64,000 nucleotides of DNA from JAZKBN01 sp040388605 (GCA_040388605.1 JAZKBN010000031.1:124001-188000), one strand, 5' to 3'; shown: positions 45,083 to 55,215, counted from the stretch's first letter. Numbers and translations are program-made. The notes: generated by a model not told the origin, from the letters alone.

Positions 45083-46465
45083 ATGAAAAGGTCAATTCTA
45101 ATAATTTGCTGCATTTTAATGATTGCGCAGTTTGCACTCTCTCAAAGTATTGTTTGGGAAAAAAGTTATGGCTTTAGAAGGAGGGATGAAATTCACTCAA
45201 TTGAAGCTATTCAAGGAGGCTATATTTCAGGTGGATTTTCAACTCAAAACTCAATTCGGAGGCCAAACAGTGGCATTACTTACTATGGGGCATATCTTGT
45301 AAAGCTGAATAACAACGGCGATACTATCTGGGCGAAATACCTGAACTGTCAAGGTCAGGTAAAAGCCATTAAGAAAACCCCTGATGGCAACCTGTTTGCG
45401 GCAATTGCCATTTTAGATACATTCAGGATTAATCCTATAAGAATATTCAAGCTTACCGTAAACGGAGATACCCTCTGGACCAAAAATCTGCCCAATACGA
45501 GTGGCTATGACCCTTATGATATTATTGTGCTGCCCGACGGCAGCTCAATAATGGTTGGTACAGCCCCCGGAGGTTTAATGAGCGGCTTCGCCCTGCGCAT
45601 GGATATTAACGGCGTAGTGCTTTGGAAAAGAGTATTTACACCTTCCATACAAACCTATTTAACTCATGTTGAAAGGCTGGCCGATAATACCGGGTTTCTT
45701 GTTAGCGGCTCTGCAGGCTCCGGCGCATGGGCCACATGGCTCAATGAAGACGGAAGCACCAGGGGTGAATTGGTGTTTTGGCGTGAACCCACAGGTTCAG
45801 CGCTTTATTCTGCTTCCGTATCTCAAATGCCTGATGGCAACTTTGCTGTAACCGGCAGCAATTCTGCCGATAACGCGCAATGGTATGTAGGTAAGCATAA
45901 ACCTGATGCAAGCAAAATTTGGGGTTATTATACTTCCGGCGGCTGCCTGCCCCCTTATATTAATACTTATGGCGATATTTTACTCGAATATGGTAATATA
46001 AGTACCGGTATTGAGTTCAGAAAATATTCAAGCGCAGGAGCCTTGGTAAGAAGCGTAACTTTAAGCGGTACTAGAAACCTTAAAGATGTTTTCGCTGTTG
46101 CCTGGGGAGATAACGACAGCGCTGTTTTCGCCGGCCGTGTCCGGACAGATGACACCTACCAATACGAAGACTTCTGGTTCTGCAAAATGGCAGATGTGGG
46201 TTACCCCTATATGGTAGCCACTAAGCCTCTGGTAGCTGAGCAGGAGGTTTTAAGTATATTTCCCAACCCGGCTAAAGATGCTTTCACGTTAAACAGCAAG
46301 GTTCCGGGTAACCTAAGTATTTACACTTCTTCGGGGCAAATTGTTCAAACGCAGGCTTATTTGCCGGGAGATGTTACAGATGCCACCTCGCTTCTCCCCG
46401 GTCTGTATTTATACAGGTTCAGCAGCAGCAAAGGAGTTAGCACGGGCAAGATTGTGAAAGAATGA
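45083..46465 (+). CDS. T9SS-exported repeat protein with WEKSYG start
   Basis: 460 aa with a signal peptide (ILIICCILMIAQFALSQ). The mature protein begins IVWEKSYGFRRRDEIHSIEA and continues with propeller-like repeats of the form GDTxWxKxL and LPDGSSIMVG, as in delta-60/beta-propeller-type Bacteroidota proteins. The C-terminal T9SS type A domain is intact: LSIFPNPAKDAFTLNSKVPG, IYTSSGQIVQ, LLPGLYLYRFSSSKG. No catalytic residues are recognised. A frameshifted paralog follows 3 bp after the stop. Base composition is lower in GC than the flanking genes, and the Gly/Asn content is high. Confidence 0.82.
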   Translation: MKRSILIICCILMIAQFALSQSIVWEKSYGFRRRDEIHSIEAIQGGYISGGFSTQNSIRRPNSGITYYGAYLVKLNNNGDTIWAKYLNCQGQVKAIKKTPDGNLFAAIAILDTFRINPIRIFKLTVNGDTLWTKNLPNTSGYDPYDIIVLPDGSSIMVGTAPGGLMSGFALRMDINGVVLWKRVFTPSIQTYLTHVERLADNTGFLVSGSAGSGAWATWLNEDGSTRGELVFWREPTGSALYSASVSQMPDGNFAVTGSNSADNAQWYVGKHKPDASKIWGYYTSGGCLPPYINTYGDILLEYGNISTGIEFRKYSSAGALVRSVTLSGTRNLKDVFAVAWGDNDSAVFAGRVRTDDTYQYEDFWFCKMADVGYPYMVATKPLVAEQEVLSIFPNPAKDAFTLNSKVPGNLSIYTSSGQIVQTQAYLPGDVTDATSLLPGLYLYRFSSSKGVSTGKIVKE

Positions 46466-46468
46466 GGT

Positions 46469-47871
46469 ATGAAAAGACTCATTCTCACGGCAGCAGCAAT
46501 AATTGCATTTCAGGCAAGTTTCTCTCAACAGGTTATCTGGGAAAAAACCTACGGCTGGCAATTGACCGATAAAGTAAATACAATTGAGCCGATTGATAAT
46601 GGCTGCTATTTTGCCGGTGGTACCTCAATGAATTTTACTTATACCAGCCGCAACTACCAAGGGCCTTCGCTCGTTGGTGCAATGCTGTTAAAAATTAATT
46701 CAGTGGGTGATACGCTATGGTGTAAATATTTAGGCTGCATGGGTTATATAAGGGCATTAAAAATGCACCCTGATGGCAATTTGTTTGTAAGCGTGGCCGT
46801 CAGAGATACCAATGAATTATATAAACCTATCCGCCTTTACAAAGTTACCCCCGAAGGAGAATATATTACTTCCTGGGATTACCCCGAGGTTTCGAACGGA
46901 TATGTAAATGATATGCTTATTCTGCCCGATGGCGGCGCGCTAATGGTAGGCCACATGTACTCCACTACCGGCGGTATTACCGATGGCTTTGCACTCCGCG
47001 TTGACCTCAACGGGAGAAAAGTGTGGATGAGGCATTATACCCCCAGCCTACAAACCTATATAAACCATATTGAAGCTTTAACAGATAACTCAGGCTATCT
47101 TATCAGCGGCATGGCCGGCTACAAAATATTTGCCGATTGGATTACAGAAGATGGCGATTGTATACGATCAGAAATTCTACTGGAATTATCCAACTAATAA
47201 CGACCTTTATTTTGCAGGAGTAATGCAGTCGCCTGATTCAACCTTTATAGCATGGGGTTCAAATTCAGCTGAACCTGAACGAAAATGGACAGTTGGCAAA
47301 TACCTGCGAGACGGTACAAGAGTATGGCTAAATGAAGTTACAGGTGCCTGCCAAACAGTTTTTGTGAACACCGCTGCCGAAATACTTGTAAGCTTTGATG
47401 ATGCAAGCGGTATTTATTTTCGTAAATACAGCAGAGACAATACCATTATTAAGACAGCTATAATAGGTACTGTTACAAGAACGCCTAAAATTATATTTGC
47501 CGCCGCCTGGAATTATGATAACACAGCTGTTTTTACGGGCTACAACAAAGTAGATTCAAATGTAGAACGTGAGAATTTCTGGTTCTGTAAAATAGCTGAG
47601 GTAGGTAACCCCCTATCTTTCAGTTAAAAAACCATTAATGGCTGAGCGTGAGCGTTTAAGTCCATATCCCAACCCTGCCAAAGATGCGTTCACCTTAAAC
47701 AGTAAGGTGTCGGGGCACTTAACGGTTTATACCACATCCGGCCAAGCTGTGCAAACCCAGGCATATACCCCCGGAGATAAAACAGATATCTCTTCGCTCA
47801 CACCCGGTTTATATTTATACAGGTTTACAAGCGGTAGAGGGGTGAGAACAGGGAAAGTGGTTAAAGAGTAA
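46469..47871 (+). pseudogene. Frameshifted paralog of the preceding T9SS repeat protein
   Basis: The three frames 46469-47197, (about 47171)-47627 and (about 47609)-47871 together match the 460-aa neighbour from end to end. The first encodes the signal peptide and VIWEKTYGWQLTDKVNTIEP; the second covers the section matching NFWFCKIAEVGNP; the third carries YPNPAKDAFTLNSKVSG and LTPGLYLYRFTSGRG, the T9SS domain. Shift 1 lies near 47171-47182 (GAAATTCTAC). Shift 2 is in a run of five C at 47609-47613: removing one C restores the paralog-like reading NPYLSVKKPLMAE. Each shift adds one base. This may be true decay, slippage-based variation or assembly error; the sequence between the shifts remains protein-like. 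Confidence 0.82.
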
Positions 47872-48437
47872 GCTGCTAATTCAAAAATGCAGGTGCAACA
47901 AGTATATGGGAGTGGCTTAGTAAGAACCATACCCAATGATTGAAGCGTGCGGACCTGAATATGTACTTTATTTCTTAACTAAATTCAGGGTGGTTTTGTG
48001 GAATAGCTGGTTGTGTAATTTTTTCATGCAGATTTTGCATTACAGTAATAGTGCAATTGGACGGAACGCAATGCCGGATGGCATTTAAAGGTGTTTGCAA
48101 TCTTATTTGGTAAAAGCACAGGCTGCGCACTACTAAACGCTTTGTTATTTAAGCGCCCCGGTAAAAAAATATTACAGGCACAATCCTGTAAGGCGGGAAC
48201 GGTAACAGTAACCTGAATTCTGAGCACAGTTCTGAGTTATATGATTAATAATTAATGACTTATTGTTTTTTTACTTGATGGTTTGTGAACATGGAGTATG
48301 CTGTAAACATGCTAAGTACCATGTGCGAACAGATAGGGTACATGGCACATTTTAAGGTACCGATTTTTTTTTTGGAGTACACAATAATTCCATGATATTC
48401 GCATTCAGTCTACCCAACCAAATTAACCCACAATCTT
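47872..48437. other. Intergenic region before the 2119-aa surface protein
   Basis: 566 bp with no gene supported. Features seen are AT-rich stretches around 48240-48270 and 48363-48374 (long T-run). No exact -7 element was found. Confidence 0.4.
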
Positions 48438-51400
48438 ATGAAAAGAACATTAGTCCCTCTTTGGGGCATTGTGTTTGCCATAGTGCTGCTCTGGTCGCAG
48501 GGCGCACGGGCACAATGTACCGCCCCATCTATTAAAATCAACAATGTTGTAACCACGGGCACTGTAACAATATGCTCAGGTTCATCATTAACAATGACCT
48601 CTTCCTTTGTTCCTTCCGGCGGCACCGTTAAGAACTTATGGAGCACAGGAGACGAAACCAACAGTATTACGGTTACAACAGCAGGTACTTACTTTTTACG
48701 TACCGCCGACCCCGGAACCTGTACTTCAGGAGCCGGACCTACAGTAACAGTAGTGGTGCAATCTCCGCCCCTGCCTGCAATAGCTAAAGCGCTTGGCAAC
48801 ACCAACCTTTGCGTAGGTGAAAGCGTTACCCTTACCGCTCCCGGCGGTTATGCCTTTTATAAATGGAGTAATAATGCAACTACAGCAACCATTTCTGTAA
48901 GCACCGCCGGCAAATACTCGGTACAGGTGGCAAACTTAGCAGGTTGCTGGAGCGATACTGCCGGCGGATATACCCGGGCAGGCTTAACCTTTTACCCGAA
49001 CGGCGCAACTGCCGAAGACAGCATATATATTACCACAAACACTTCAGGAATTTGCAGCTCATTGGCTAACGCCGTACCCGGCGTAGATTCAATGTGGCAC
49101 CATGGCGGCGTTAAAATTAACGGCCAAAGCTGGCAGAATGTGGTTGCCGCCAATAACGGCGACACACGTCCGCAGACTGCTTACCAAAACAGCAATGGTG
49201 TTTTCACCAAAACCATCAAGCCCCGTACTTATTGGAACATCAGCGGCAGCTTTGCCACCGCATCTATCACTGAGCTTGATTTCGTATTAGGCGGCGGCGC
49301 AGTAAATGGCGGCTGGTTTACCAAAGACGGTAAAGACGGAGCAAACGGATGCGGCGATTACTTTGTACCGCTTCCTATTCAGAAACAAAGCGGCACACCT
49401 AAGCAAGCTGTAACTGTAACTGTAAAATCTGCGGTTACCACGCCTGTTGCATCAGTTTCTTCAGGCAATAACCCTTTCTGCGAAGGAGGCAGCCTTGTAC
49501 TTACCTCTAATAATGCAAGCGGTAACCTTTGGAGCACCGGCGCAACCACACAAACTTTAACAGTTTCAGCTGCAGGTACATATACTGTACGTACTATATC
49601 TAACGGCTGTACCTCATCTAACAGCAACTCAATTGTTGTTACCATGACGCCAAGGGCCGCAAAGCCTACCATTTCGGCAGACGGACCAACTACTTTCTGC
49701 ACAGGCGGAAGCGTTGTGTTAACTTCAAGCGCAACATCGGGCAACCTTTGGAGCAATGGTGCAACCACACAAAGCATAACTGTAAGCACTGCCGGTAGTT
49801 ACAGTGTGGCTGTAATAGCAAGCGGCTGTACTTCTAATACTTCTGATATCACCTCGGTAGCCGTAACGGCTAACGGAGAGCCCGGCCCGGCTGTAACCGC
49901 AGGCGGCCCTACCACTTTCTGCCAGGGCGGAAGCGTTACGCTTACCGCGCCTGCCGGCTACACCTATATGTGGAGCAACGCCGCAACAACCCAAAGCATT
50001 ACTGTGAGCACAGCCGGCGATTACTCGGTACAGGTAATGAGCGGCTCATGCACATCGGCATTCGGTGCTGCAACCACGGTTACTGTAAACACATTGCCCA
50101 ATGCGCCAACCGCAACTATTACAAGCGGAACGGCAACCACATGCGGCAACGCAGGTGCAACCCTTACTTCAAGCTCAGCCACAGGCAACATTTGGAGCAA
50201 CGGCGCCACCACGCAAAGCATTACCGTAGCAACTACAGGCAGCTACACAGTTCGGTATTACAACGGAACATGTACTTCCGCTGCAAGCGCGCCTGTTGCC
50301 ATAACGGTAAACACAAAACCGGAACCACAAATTCCGTATAACAGTACAGGTGTAACCACCATTTGCACAGGCCAAAGCGTTACGCTTACTGCGCCTGCCG
50401 GCTACAACTTCTATAAGTGGAGCCCTACCAATGAAACCACGCAAACCATTAGTGCAACAGCAAGCGGACACTACGCTGTGCAGGTTGCCTTTGCTAATGA
50501 TTGCTGGTCTGATACCGGTGTTTCAAAAATCACCTCAAACGTAATACTCTTCTCTAAAGGCAACGGACCCGACGACTCACTTACCATTGTGGTAGACGCA
50601 ACCAAGCTTTGCCAGCAAGGTGATGGTATTCTTTCCACTGCACAGCTTCGCCACTACGGCGGCGCCCGTGTTAACGGAAGCCAATGGAGCTACGTGGTAG
50701 ATGCAGGTTCTAACGATGTTAAGTCTCGCTACACAAAATTGCCTAATGGCCTTTGGGTGAAGAAAATGGTTCCGCGCACATATTTCACAGGTGCTCCAAC
50801 TAACCAGTCTATGGACCAACTGAATATGTTGCTCGTTGGCGGCCCTATAAGCAACGTTTTTGCAGGTTCCGGCCGCAACATTTCAGGCTGCGGCGATATA
50901 CATGCCGATATGCCGCTTGCAGGCACAGGCCTCACCAGGCCGGGTATTGATTTAACGGTTAAACCGGTTGTTACAACGCCAACCATATCGGTTAGCAGCG
51001 GCAGCAACCCAATTTGCCAGGGCAGCACGCTTGTACTAACAGGCCCCTCGGGCTCAGGCATCAGCTGGCTTTGGAGCACAGGCGCAACTACCCAGACTTT
51101 AAGCCTTTCCGCAGCAGCAACTGTTACCTTAAGAACCATTTTCGACGGATGTACCTCTTCAACGTCATCACCAATGGTTGTTACAGTTAACAACAAGCCC
51201 GGCAAACCAACCATTTCAGCCGACGGCCCGCTTACCTTCTGCGACAACGGCAGCGTAACCCTGACCTCAAGCGCAGGTGCAGCATACCTTTGGAGCACCG
51301 GTGCAACCACACAAAGCATTACCGTTTCTGATGAAGCTTCTTATTCTGTTCAGATTATAGCCAACGGCTGTACTTCAGATGTGAGCGATGAAACCGATGT

Positions 51401-54400
51401 GGCTGTTACCTCTAACAGCGTGGCGCCAACCATAACAGCAGGCGGCCCCTTAAGCTTCTGCCAAAACGGCAGCGTAACCCTTACCGGCCCCGGCGGATAC
51501 TCCTCTTATATGTGGAGCAACGGCGCAAGCACCCGCTCAACCACCATTACAACTTCACAAAGTGTAACGCTTGTAGTGGCAACTCCCGGTTGTACTTCAG
51601 CAACAAGCAACGCTGTAAACGTTAGCGTTACCCCCCTTCCGGCAACACCAACTGTAAGTATAACTTCAGGCAGCACCACACTTTGCTACCCGCAAACCGT
51701 TACGCTGCACTCATCTTCTTCAACCGGTAACCTTTGGAGCAACGGTGCAACTACCCAGGATATTACGGTATCTGCTGCAGGCAGCTTCAGTGTAAGGGTA
51801 ATTGGCAGCGGTTGTACATCACTTACAAGTGCTGTAACAGCAGTAAGCCTTTACTACAAGCCGCTTCCTGCTAAAATTACCGCTTTAACACCTACCGAAG
51901 TATGTGCAGGCACACAGGTAACCCTTTCTGCACCTGCAGGTTTCCCTCATTACCTCTGGAGCAACGGTGAAACAACCCGCAACATTACTGTAACTGCCGG
52001 TGCTAACTACACTGTACAGGTTGGTAATGCAGCCGGCTGCTGGAGCGATACCGGCAGGGGCTGGATACAAGGCGGCATGACCATATACCCTTATGGTGCA
52101 ACTGCCGATGATTCTGTTCTGCTGGTTGTAAATACCGGTAATATTTGCGGCTCTCTTGCCCTTGGCAGCCCGGTTCGTATGCACAGCGGCGTATCTACCT
52201 GGAACTATGTGGTTACTGCAGATGCCGCAGCTGATAAGGCTGTGTTCACAAATACAGGAACTGCACAATGGTCTAAGCGCATAGTTCCGCGCAGCTATTA
52301 CGGCCTGCCTTCAGACTATGGTGTAAACAACCTGTCTATGGTATTGGTTAGCGGTTCGCCAAGCGGCGGCTGGTGGCAGTTCGATGGTAAAGACAATACC
52401 GGCGGCGGTTGCGGAGACTTCTTCCTGCCAATGCCTGTTCAGCAAAACAACGGCAGCGCCTTTGGTTACAGCAGCATGCTGGTTAAGGTGAACCCTGTTC
52501 CTGCCAAGCCTGTGATTTCTGTTTTCAGCGGAAATAACCCGCTATGCCAGGGCCAGACAATGGTGCTTACCGCGCCTGATATAAGCGGTGCAACATACAT
52601 CTGGAACACCGGCGCAACCACCCGTGCCATTGTGGCCGGCGATGCCCGCGCATACAGTGTTCGTGTTATTCTTAACGGCTGTACTTCCGAAGTAAGCAAC
52701 AACTACAACGTAGGCATTACGCCTAAGCCTGCCCAGCCGGTAATTTCTATAACCGCCGGCAACAACCCGTACTGCCAGGGCACACAAACTGTAACCCTTA
52801 CCAGCTCTAATGCAGATGGTAACGTTTGGAGCAACGGTGCAACAACACAAAGCATTACAATATCCGCAGGCTCCGGTTCTTACTTTGTAAACAAATTCGT
52901 AGGCCTTTGCCACAGCGATACCAGCAACGTGATTAACATAACAGCCATCAACTGTGGTAACGCCTTTATTGGCAATACCGACAGCGACTGGAACCTGGCA
53001 TCTAACTGGAGCAATAACACTGTTCCTACAGCATCTGACTCAGTTAACATTTTCAGCTTTACCCCGAATATGCCTGATGTTGCCGGCGGAACCTCAATCG
53101 GCAGCATACACATTCACCCCGGGGCAACGCTTACCATTCATGGCGAAGGCAACAACTTTAAAATTGCACGCCACCTGAATAACGAAGGCACCATTGAAGG
53201 CACTAATATTTCAGGCGTTGAATTCAACGGCGGAGGTACCAGCGTAATCATGGGAGACAATACCAATCTGACAGTGCTTAAATTAAGCAACAATACAACT
53301 GTTCGTATGGAAGGTAATGTTTCTGCATCTTCGGTAATTGATATTGAAGAAGGCAGTCAACTTGACGCCAACCACAAGACCCTTACATTCAGTGCCCGCG
53401 GCTTCAGGCAAAGCGGCATGAAGAATGTAAACGCAGATGTGCTTGTAAACGCCGAAAACACCGTGGCTGAAACCAGGTTCGACTATACTCGCGTAGCAAA
53501 TCCTGTTACATACGGCAACTGGTATTTTGTTGCACCATCTGTAACCGATCAAACTGTGAGCGCATGGGAAGGTAACGGAAACAACTATGTACCCGGCACC
53601 TTCAGTACCAATCCCGGTGAAAAACCTTCGCTCTGGCTATATGATCCTTTCGATAACAGCAACCCGGATAACAACGGTTTCATTAAAGCCGGATCTGCCT
53701 CACAGGCTGCGCCTGTGGGCACCGGGGCCCGTGTTTGGTTCAGCGCTGAATTTATGCGTGCAGGCGGCTTAACTGCCCAAACCGGCACACCATACCTCGG
53801 CAATTTCAGCTGGAGCGGACTTAAATACTGTAACACAGGCTCATGTGCATTTAATGCCGAAGAAAACGGTTTCAACCTGATAGGTAACCCGTATATGGCT
53901 AACCTTGACTGGAGCGCAGAAAGCGGGTGGACAAGGACAAACGTATCTGACAGTTATTGGATATACAAAGGTGACGAAGGTCTTTACACCAGTTTCGTAA
54001 CCAACGTAGGCGGCGTTAACGGTGCCGACGGCAACATTACACGCGGCCAGTCTTTCTTCGTAAAAACAACCGGCGATGCGCCTGCCATGAGCGTAACCCC
54101 TGCGGCTGCAGGCTCGTCTTTCAGCAGCTCTGCATTAATGCGCAGCGCGGCAACTGAAACTTTAAGGATGAAACTTTCAGGCGGTGCAAAAACCGATGAA
54201 GTGCTTCTTTCCCGTAACAGCAACGCACGTACTGCTTATGCAGGTACTGAAGATGCAAGCAAAATGTGGAACAGCGGCCTTAACCTGGCCCTTACAGCAT
54301 TCGAAAAGCAGCTCAGCATCAGCAGCCGCCCTATAAGCGCCGGCGATGTGCAGAACCTCTACGTTTACAGCACCCTTGGTACGCCTGTGCAGCTTACACT

Positions 54401-54797
54401 TACTGAGCTGAACGGGTTCGAAGGCCTTGAAGTGCAGTTTGTTGACCGTACGCTTAACACAAGCACCACATTGGTTGCAGGCCAAAGCGTAAGCGTTGAA
54501 AGCGACCCTACCGGCGAGCGTTACGCAATTATATTCCCGTCTTCTGTAACCGGTGTTAAACCGAATTCAGCTGCCGCCCTTGTAATTTACCCGAATCCTG
54601 CCGAGAACGTGCTGTTCATGGAAGGCCTCAGCAACGAAGCCGCCCGCAGCCTGCGCCTGACCGATATGCTTGGTCATAACATGCCTGCTAAGCTTTCTGC
54701 CCAGGCAGGCCGTTACAGCCTTGATTTGAGCAACCTTTCAGCCGGTGTTTACACCATCATTGCTGAAGGCCGCAGCTACAGGATTGTGAAAAAGTAG
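48438..54797 (+). CDS. Giant T9SS surface protein with 14 Ig-like modules and three carbohydrate-binding-like inserts
   Basis: 2119 aa with a signal peptide (GIVFAIVLLWSQGARAQ). Fourteen Ig/PKD-like modules repeat cores such as NLWSNGATTQSITV and GCTSxxS. Modules 2, 7 and 12 are each followed by a domain of about 125-135 residues (181-314, 700-827, 1212-1334) with ADDS, W-x-x-V-V, PR(T/S)Y(W/F/Y) and GCGD motifs, spaced 512-519 residues apart. Residues about 1510-1620 form a beta-helix-like section (SNWSNNTVPTASDSVNI), then a domain common before T9SS tails (GFNLIGNPYMANLDW). The tail is a type A sorting domain: VIYPNPAENVLFMEG, LTDMLGHNMP, LSAGVYTIIAEG. Likely a cell-surface adhesin with glycan-binding modules; no enzyme domain is seen. 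Confidence 0.9.
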   Translation: MKRTLVPLWGIVFAIVLLWSQGARAQCTAPSIKINNVVTTGTVTICSGSSLTMTSSFVPSGGTVKNLWSTGDETNSITVTTAGTYFLRTADPGTCTSGAGPTVTVVVQSPPLPAIAKALGNTNLCVGESVTLTAPGGYAFYKWSNNATTATISVSTAGKYSVQVANLAGCWSDTAGGYTRAGLTFYPNGATAEDSIYITTNTSGICSSLANAVPGVDSMWHHGGVKINGQSWQNVVAANNGDTRPQTAYQNSNGVFTKTIKPRTYWNISGSFATASITELDFVLGGGAVNGGWFTKDGKDGANGCGDYFVPLPIQKQSGTPKQAVTVTVKSAVTTPVASVSSGNNPFCEGGSLVLTSNNASGNLWSTGATTQTLTVSAAGTYTVRTISNGCTSSNSNSIVVTMTPRAAKPTISADGPTTFCTGGSVVLTSSATSGNLWSNGATTQSITVSTAGSYSVAVIASGCTSNTSDITSVAVTANGEPGPAVTAGGPTTFCQGGSVTLTAPAGYTYMWSNAATTQSITVSTAGDYSVQVMSGSCTSAFGAATTVTVNTLPNAPTATITSGTATTCGNAGATLTSSSATGNIWSNGATTQSITVATTGSYTVRYYNGTCTSAASAPVAITVNTKPEPQIPYNSTGVTTICTGQSVTLTAPAGYNFYKWSPTNETTQTISATASGHYAVQVAFANDCWSDTGVSKITSNVILFSKGNGPDDSLTIVVDATKLCQQGDGILSTAQLRHYGGARVNGSQWSYVVDAGSNDVKSRYTKLPNGLWVKKMVPRTYFTGAPTNQSMDQLNMLLVGGPISNVFAGSGRNISGCGDIHADMPLAGTGLTRPGIDLTVKPVVTTPTISVSSGSNPICQGSTLVLTGPSGSGISWLWSTGATTQTLSLSAAATVTLRTIFDGCTSSTSSPMVVTVNNKPGKPTISADGPLTFCDNGSVTLTSSAGAAYLWSTGATTQSITVSDEASYSVQIIANGCTSDVSDETDVAVTSNSVAPTITAGGPLSFCQNGSVTLTGPGGYSSYMWSNGASTRSTTITTSQSVTLVVATPGCTSATSNAVNVSVTPLPATPTVSITSGSTTLCYPQTVTLHSSSSTGNLWSNGATTQDITVSAAGSFSVRVIGSGCTSLTSAVTAVSLYYKPLPAKITALTPTEVCAGTQVTLSAPAGFPHYLWSNGETTRNITVTAGANYTVQVGNAAGCWSDTGRGWIQGGMTIYPYGATADDSVLLVVNTGNICGSLALGSPVRMHSGVSTWNYVVTADAAADKAVFTNTGTAQWSKRIVPRSYYGLPSDYGVNNLSMVLVSGSPSGGWWQFDGKDNTGGGCGDFFLPMPVQQNNGSAFGYSSMLVKVNPVPAKPVISVFSGNNPLCQGQTMVLTAPDISGATYIWNTGATTRAIVAGDARAYSVRVILNGCTSEVSNNYNVGITPKPAQPVISITAGNNPYCQGTQTVTLTSSNADGNVWSNGATTQSITISAGSGSYFVNKFVGLCHSDTSNVINITAINCGNAFIGNTDSDWNLASNWSNNTVPTASDSVNIFSFTPNMPDVAGGTSIGSIHIHPGATLTIHGEGNNFKIARHLNNEGTIEGTNISGVEFNGGGTSVIMGDNTNLTVLKLSNNTTVRMEGNVSASSVIDIEEGSQLDANHKTLTFSARGFRQSGMKNVNADVLVNAENTVAETRFDYTRVANPVTYGNWYFVAPSVTDQTVSAWEGNGNNYVPGTFSTNPGEKPSLWLYDPFDNSNPDNNGFIKAGSASQAAPVGTGARVWFSAEFMRAGGLTAQTGTPYLGNFSWSGLKYCNTGSCAFNAEENGFNLIGNPYMANLDWSAESGWTRTNVSDSYWIYKGDEGLYTSFVTNVGGVNGADGNITRGQSFFVKTTGDAPAMSVTPAAAGSSFSSSALMRSAATETLRMKLSGGAKTDEVLLSRNSNARTAYAGTEDASKMWNSGLNLALTAFEKQLSISSRPISAGDVQNLYVYSTLGTPVQLTLTELNGFEGLEVQFVDRTLNTSTTLVAGQSVSVESDPTGERYAIIFPSSVTGVKPNSAAALVIYPNPAENVLFMEGLSNEAARSLRLTDMLGHNMPAKLSAQAGRYSLDLSNLSAGVYTIIAEGRSYRIVKK
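48978..49379 (+). repeat. Carbohydrate-binding-like insert a of the 2119-aa protein
   Basis: Residues 181-314. It follows Ig module 2 after CWSDTAGGY. Markers are FYPNGATAEDSIYITTN, HHGGVKINGQSWQNVV, IKPRTYW and GGWFTKDGKDGANGCGDYF. The pattern resembles beta-sandwich modules in Bacteroidota glycan-binding proteins. Confidence 0.7.
50535..50918 (+). repeat. Carbohydrate-binding-like insert b of the 2119-aa protein
   Basis: Residues 700-827, after Ig module 7 (CWSDTGVSK). The same order of motifs appears: NGPDDSLTIVVDATKLC, RHYGGARVNGSQWSYVV, MVPRTYF and ISGCGDIHADMPL. Here GGWF is replaced by NVFAG, so this copy is the most diverged. Confidence 0.7.
52071..52439 (+). repeat. Carbohydrate-binding-like insert c of the 2119-aa protein
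   Basis: Residues 1212-1334, after Ig module 12 (CWSDTGRGW). Motifs are YPYGATADDSVLLVVN, VRMHSGVSTWNYVV, IVPRSYY and GGWWQFDGKDNTGGGCGDFF. Closest to copy a. Confidence 0.7.
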
Positions 54798-54820
54798 TAT
54801 TTCCTTAATCGGAATTTTGG

Positions 54821-54854
54821 CGAACCCCGGCTTTGGTCGGGGTTCGTTTTTTTT
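54821..54854 (+). terminator. Rho-independent terminator after the 2119-aa protein gene
   Basis: CGAACCCCG (54821-54829) pairs with CGGGGTTCG (54838-54846), 8-nt loop, then eight T. It lies 24 bp after the stop. Confidence 0.93.
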
Positions 54855-55215
54855 GTGGAGGTAAGTGATTTTAAGTGCAAAAGAGCTCTTTGATTCTAAG
54901 TCCGGATATTAGCTGATTAAACGCTTATAGCTGTTTTTGAACATGCACCCGGTTATAGCGGGTGTGTTAAACAAATGACCCACCAGAATATTATTGTATT
55001 TGTTTAAACGTTTTGCAGGTTCGTAGCATCGCACAAATAAGGCATCGGCTCCGGTATTGCCGGTCTTAGATTCCCCCGGAAACCGGATTTAAAGGCCTTG
55101 GTCGTAATTTTGGGGAGGTTGGTGCATTATAGTATCATTGTTATCGCCTTATTTTGTATTATAGCACCTGTTATTGCACAATCCTAATAGCTTAAAGGGC
55201 TTATTCGCAGAAACT
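54855..55215. other. Intergenic region before the RsbQ-like gene
   Basis: 361 bp with no gene. TAATTTTG at 55105-55112 fits the -7 consensus and lies about 100 bp before the ATG at 55216; no good -33 is visible. This is the best promoter candidate for the RsbQ-kinase-Hpt unit. Confidence 0.35.

Noticed and set aside
48438..54797. Periodic repeats that could be taken for a CRISPR or satellite array
   Set aside because: Periodicity is in the protein (Ig-like modules, 70-90 aa); units are diverged and coding throughout, with no spacers.
54855..55215. Possible tRNA or riboswitch before the RsbQ-like gene
   Set aside because: No cloverleaf, conserved TPsiC sequence or known riboswitch core could be seen.
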